Assembly: GCA_937907595.1 (NCBI GenBank)
Contig: CALCXL010000668.1
Location: 1 to 7,852, forward strand
Direction: 5' to 3'
Source of the DNA: an uncultured Pseudomonadota bacterium
GTDB lineage: Bacteria > Myxococcota_A > UBA796 > UBA9615
Length of the DNA stretch: 7,852 nt
Positions 6,404-7,852 of this stretch are shown here, in pieces. Under the pieces are notes generated by a model, which was given only the letters and a program-made list of their open reading frames with translations, was not told the origin of the DNA and searched no databases. Position numbers and translations under genes: made by a program. How positions within the stretch are numbered: the stretch's first letter is position 1; each line of letters starts with the position of its first letter.

Positions 6404-7852
6404 TCAATGCCCCTGGACGGGCACCGGGATGGGGTCCATGCCCTGGGGAAAGGGCCCCTGTCCGGCGAGGGCCCGCTGCATGGCCCGGGCGCGCTGGCCG
6501 TGGCTGCGCGCGCGCTCCGGCTGCCGATCCTGCAGGTAATAGCGGTCCAGGATCTGGTCGGCCTTCCACAGCCAGGGCGCGTGCTGCACGGCCTGCTGGA
6601 GCTCGCGCTCGTTCCAGGGCGACAGGCCCCGATCCCCCTCCACCGCGTGGATCGCGCCCATCAGGAGCTGCTCCGCGCGCAGCGTGCCGTAGAGCAGATC
6701 GGCGGGGGCGTAGCGGCTCTCGTCCACGGGACCCAGGGGGTCGCCGAAGAGGTGCGTGAACAGCGGGCGGCTCCAGGCCGGGTGATTCTCCACCGCGGGG
6801 CGGGCCGGGCGCTCCGCCTCCTCCAGCACCCGGAAGAGCCGGAACCACTCGTTCTCCCAGACCAGCTCGAAGCGCTTGAGCTCCTGGGGCGCGAAGGACA
6901 TGCGGACCACGGCGCTGTCGGCCGGCCAGTCCATCGCCCCGGCCACGTAGCGCTGGCTCATGCGGCCGTCGCGTCGCAAGACATGGTGGGCCTCGTGCAG
7001 GTACCAGCGGGCGCCGTAGCGGCGGGCGACCTCCCACAGCCCCTCCTCGTCGCCGAAGCGGGCCTCTGTGATCGCCTGATAGCGCTCCAGGACGTCGCCC
7101 TCGAAGAAGCAGTGCAGCACCGTCGGCCGGTCCAGGTAGGCCAGGACGAAGGGGCTGATGATGAAGGAGGCCAGCAAGGGCTCGTCGGGGCCGATCAGGC
7201 GGGGCAGGGCCTCGGCCAGCCCGTTGAAGCTGCGGTCCGAGAAGACGGAGACGGGGCTCCAGGCGGCGGCCTCCTCGGTCTGGCCGGGCAACCAGCGCTC
7301 AAACGTCGGCAGCACCCCCCAGCCCTGCAGGGCGACGGCGAGCACGACGACGGGCAGGGCGATGCGGGTGGCGCGACGTCGGCGTCCGCGGGTGGCGGCG
7401 AAGGCGATGGCGACGGCGACGGCGAGGGGAACCGCCGCGAAGAGCTGCAGCTTGCGGAACAGCAGGTAGATCAGCCAGAAGCTGCCCGTCATCCACAGCA
7501 CGAAGTGCGAGGCCAGCCCCAGCAGCGGCGACGACGGCCCCCAGCCCTGCAGCAGCCCCGACGGCAGCGGGCGCAGCAGCGTCGGCGGGATCCACTCGCG
7601 CCAGAAGGAGGGCCGCCACCAGCCCAGGACGATCACCAGCCCGGGCAGGGACGCCGCCACCAGCAGCGGCCAGTCGCGCACCAGGCGGGCGAGGGTGGGG
7701 CTCTCGTAGTTGCCGGTCCAATAATGCCGGGCGTGAAAGCTGAGCAGGGTGGGGTCGGCGGGCTTCTGGCCCAGGTGGCGCAAGCGGGCGAAGATCGTCT
7801 CCCAGGCGTGGTCGTAGCCCGCCTCCCCCGGCAGGGCGAAGCGCAGGCCCGC
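6404..7852 (-). CDS. Polytopic membrane protein, GT-C glycosyltransferase-like, C-terminal part (5' end outside window)
   Basis: The frame is open to the right edge, giving 482 in-window residues; the TTG at 7783 reads better as an internal Leu than as a start. Numbering from the edge, residues 1-61 are a probable extracytoplasmic loop (containing QKPADPTLLSFHARHYW). Four membrane segments follow, at about 62-79, 108-132, 135-153 and 161-180, with an Arg cluster (156-163) between the last two. The rest is soluble: a mixed alpha/beta domain from about 196 with DEPLLASF, SPFVLAYLDRPTVL and WEVARRYGARWYLHE, then a helical, TPR-like tail from about 390 to 470. Multi-spanning N-terminus plus soluble C-terminal domain fits lipid-linked-sugar glycosyltransferases of the GT-C fold, such as family 39 or oligosaccharyltransferase-like proteins. 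The catalytic first loop with its acidic motif is outside the window, so the activity is inferred only. It may share a transcript with the desaturase 69 bp downstream. Confidence 0.6.
   Translation of the reverse strand, partial: AGLRFALPGEAGYDHAWETIFARLRHLGQKPADPTLLSFHARHYWTGNYESPTLARLVRDWPLLVAASLPGLVIVLGWWRPSFWREWIPPTLLRPLPSGLLQGWGPSSPLLGLASHFVLWMTGSFWLIYLLFRKLQLFAAVPLAVAVAIAFAATRGRRRRATRIALPVVVLAVALQGWGVLPTFERWLPGQTEEAAAWSPVSVFSDRSFNGLAEALPRLIGPDEPLLASFIISPFVLAYLDRPTVLHCFFEGDVLERYQAITEARFGDEEGLWEVARRYGARWYLHEAHHVLRRDGRMSQRYVAGAMDWPADSAVVRMSFAPQELKRFELVWENEWFRLFRVLEEAERPARPAVENHPAWSRPLFTHLFGDPLGPVDESRYAPADLLYGTLRAEQLLMGAIHAVEGDRGLSPWNERELQQAVQHAPWLWKADQILDRYYLQDRQPERARSHGQRARAMQRALAGQGPFPQGMDPIPVPVQGH

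Overview
This is a 7.85 kb, very GC-rich window with strong G/C preference at third codon positions. It holds five protein-coding genes and almost no non-coding DNA: the gaps are 6, 9, 105 and 69 bp. No RNA gene, insertion sequence, CRISPR array or attachment site was seen. The composition, plus a very large Ser/Thr kinase fused to an AAA-type ATPase and a helical repeat tail, suggests a member of the Myxococcota or a related former deltaproteobacterial lineage. That assignment is inference; there is no phylogenetic marker in the window.

Left part, plus strand (1-1306): the 3' end of a cyclic-nucleotide-binding-domain protein, apparently with two such domains in tandem, is followed after 6 bp by a small class I methyltransferase-like protein. 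The two probably form the end of an operon. Both have changes at the residues that normally bind ligand: the phosphate-binding arginine is missing in the first, and the SAM glycine loop is altered in the second.

Right part, minus strand (1316-7852): in transcription order, the C-terminal part of a polytopic membrane protein resembling GT-C type glycosyltransferases, then a complete membrane fatty acid desaturase with all three histidine boxes, then a 1322-residue kinase-ATPase-helical repeat protein. All three are in the same reading frame and point the same way. The last plus-strand gene and the kinase converge with only 9 bp between their stop codons.

The most unusual gene is the giant kinase. 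Its catalytic kinase motifs are intact, but the kinase domain is split by an insertion of about 125 residues rich in Ser, Val, Pro and Asp, with internal repeats. The P-loop of its ATPase domain has Thr in place of the invariant Lys while Walker B is intact. A plausible reading is an active kinase whose ATPase module works as a scaffold or sensor rather than as an ordinary ATPase. No multi-gene system that I would call new is visible; the interest lies in these protein-level departures from their families.
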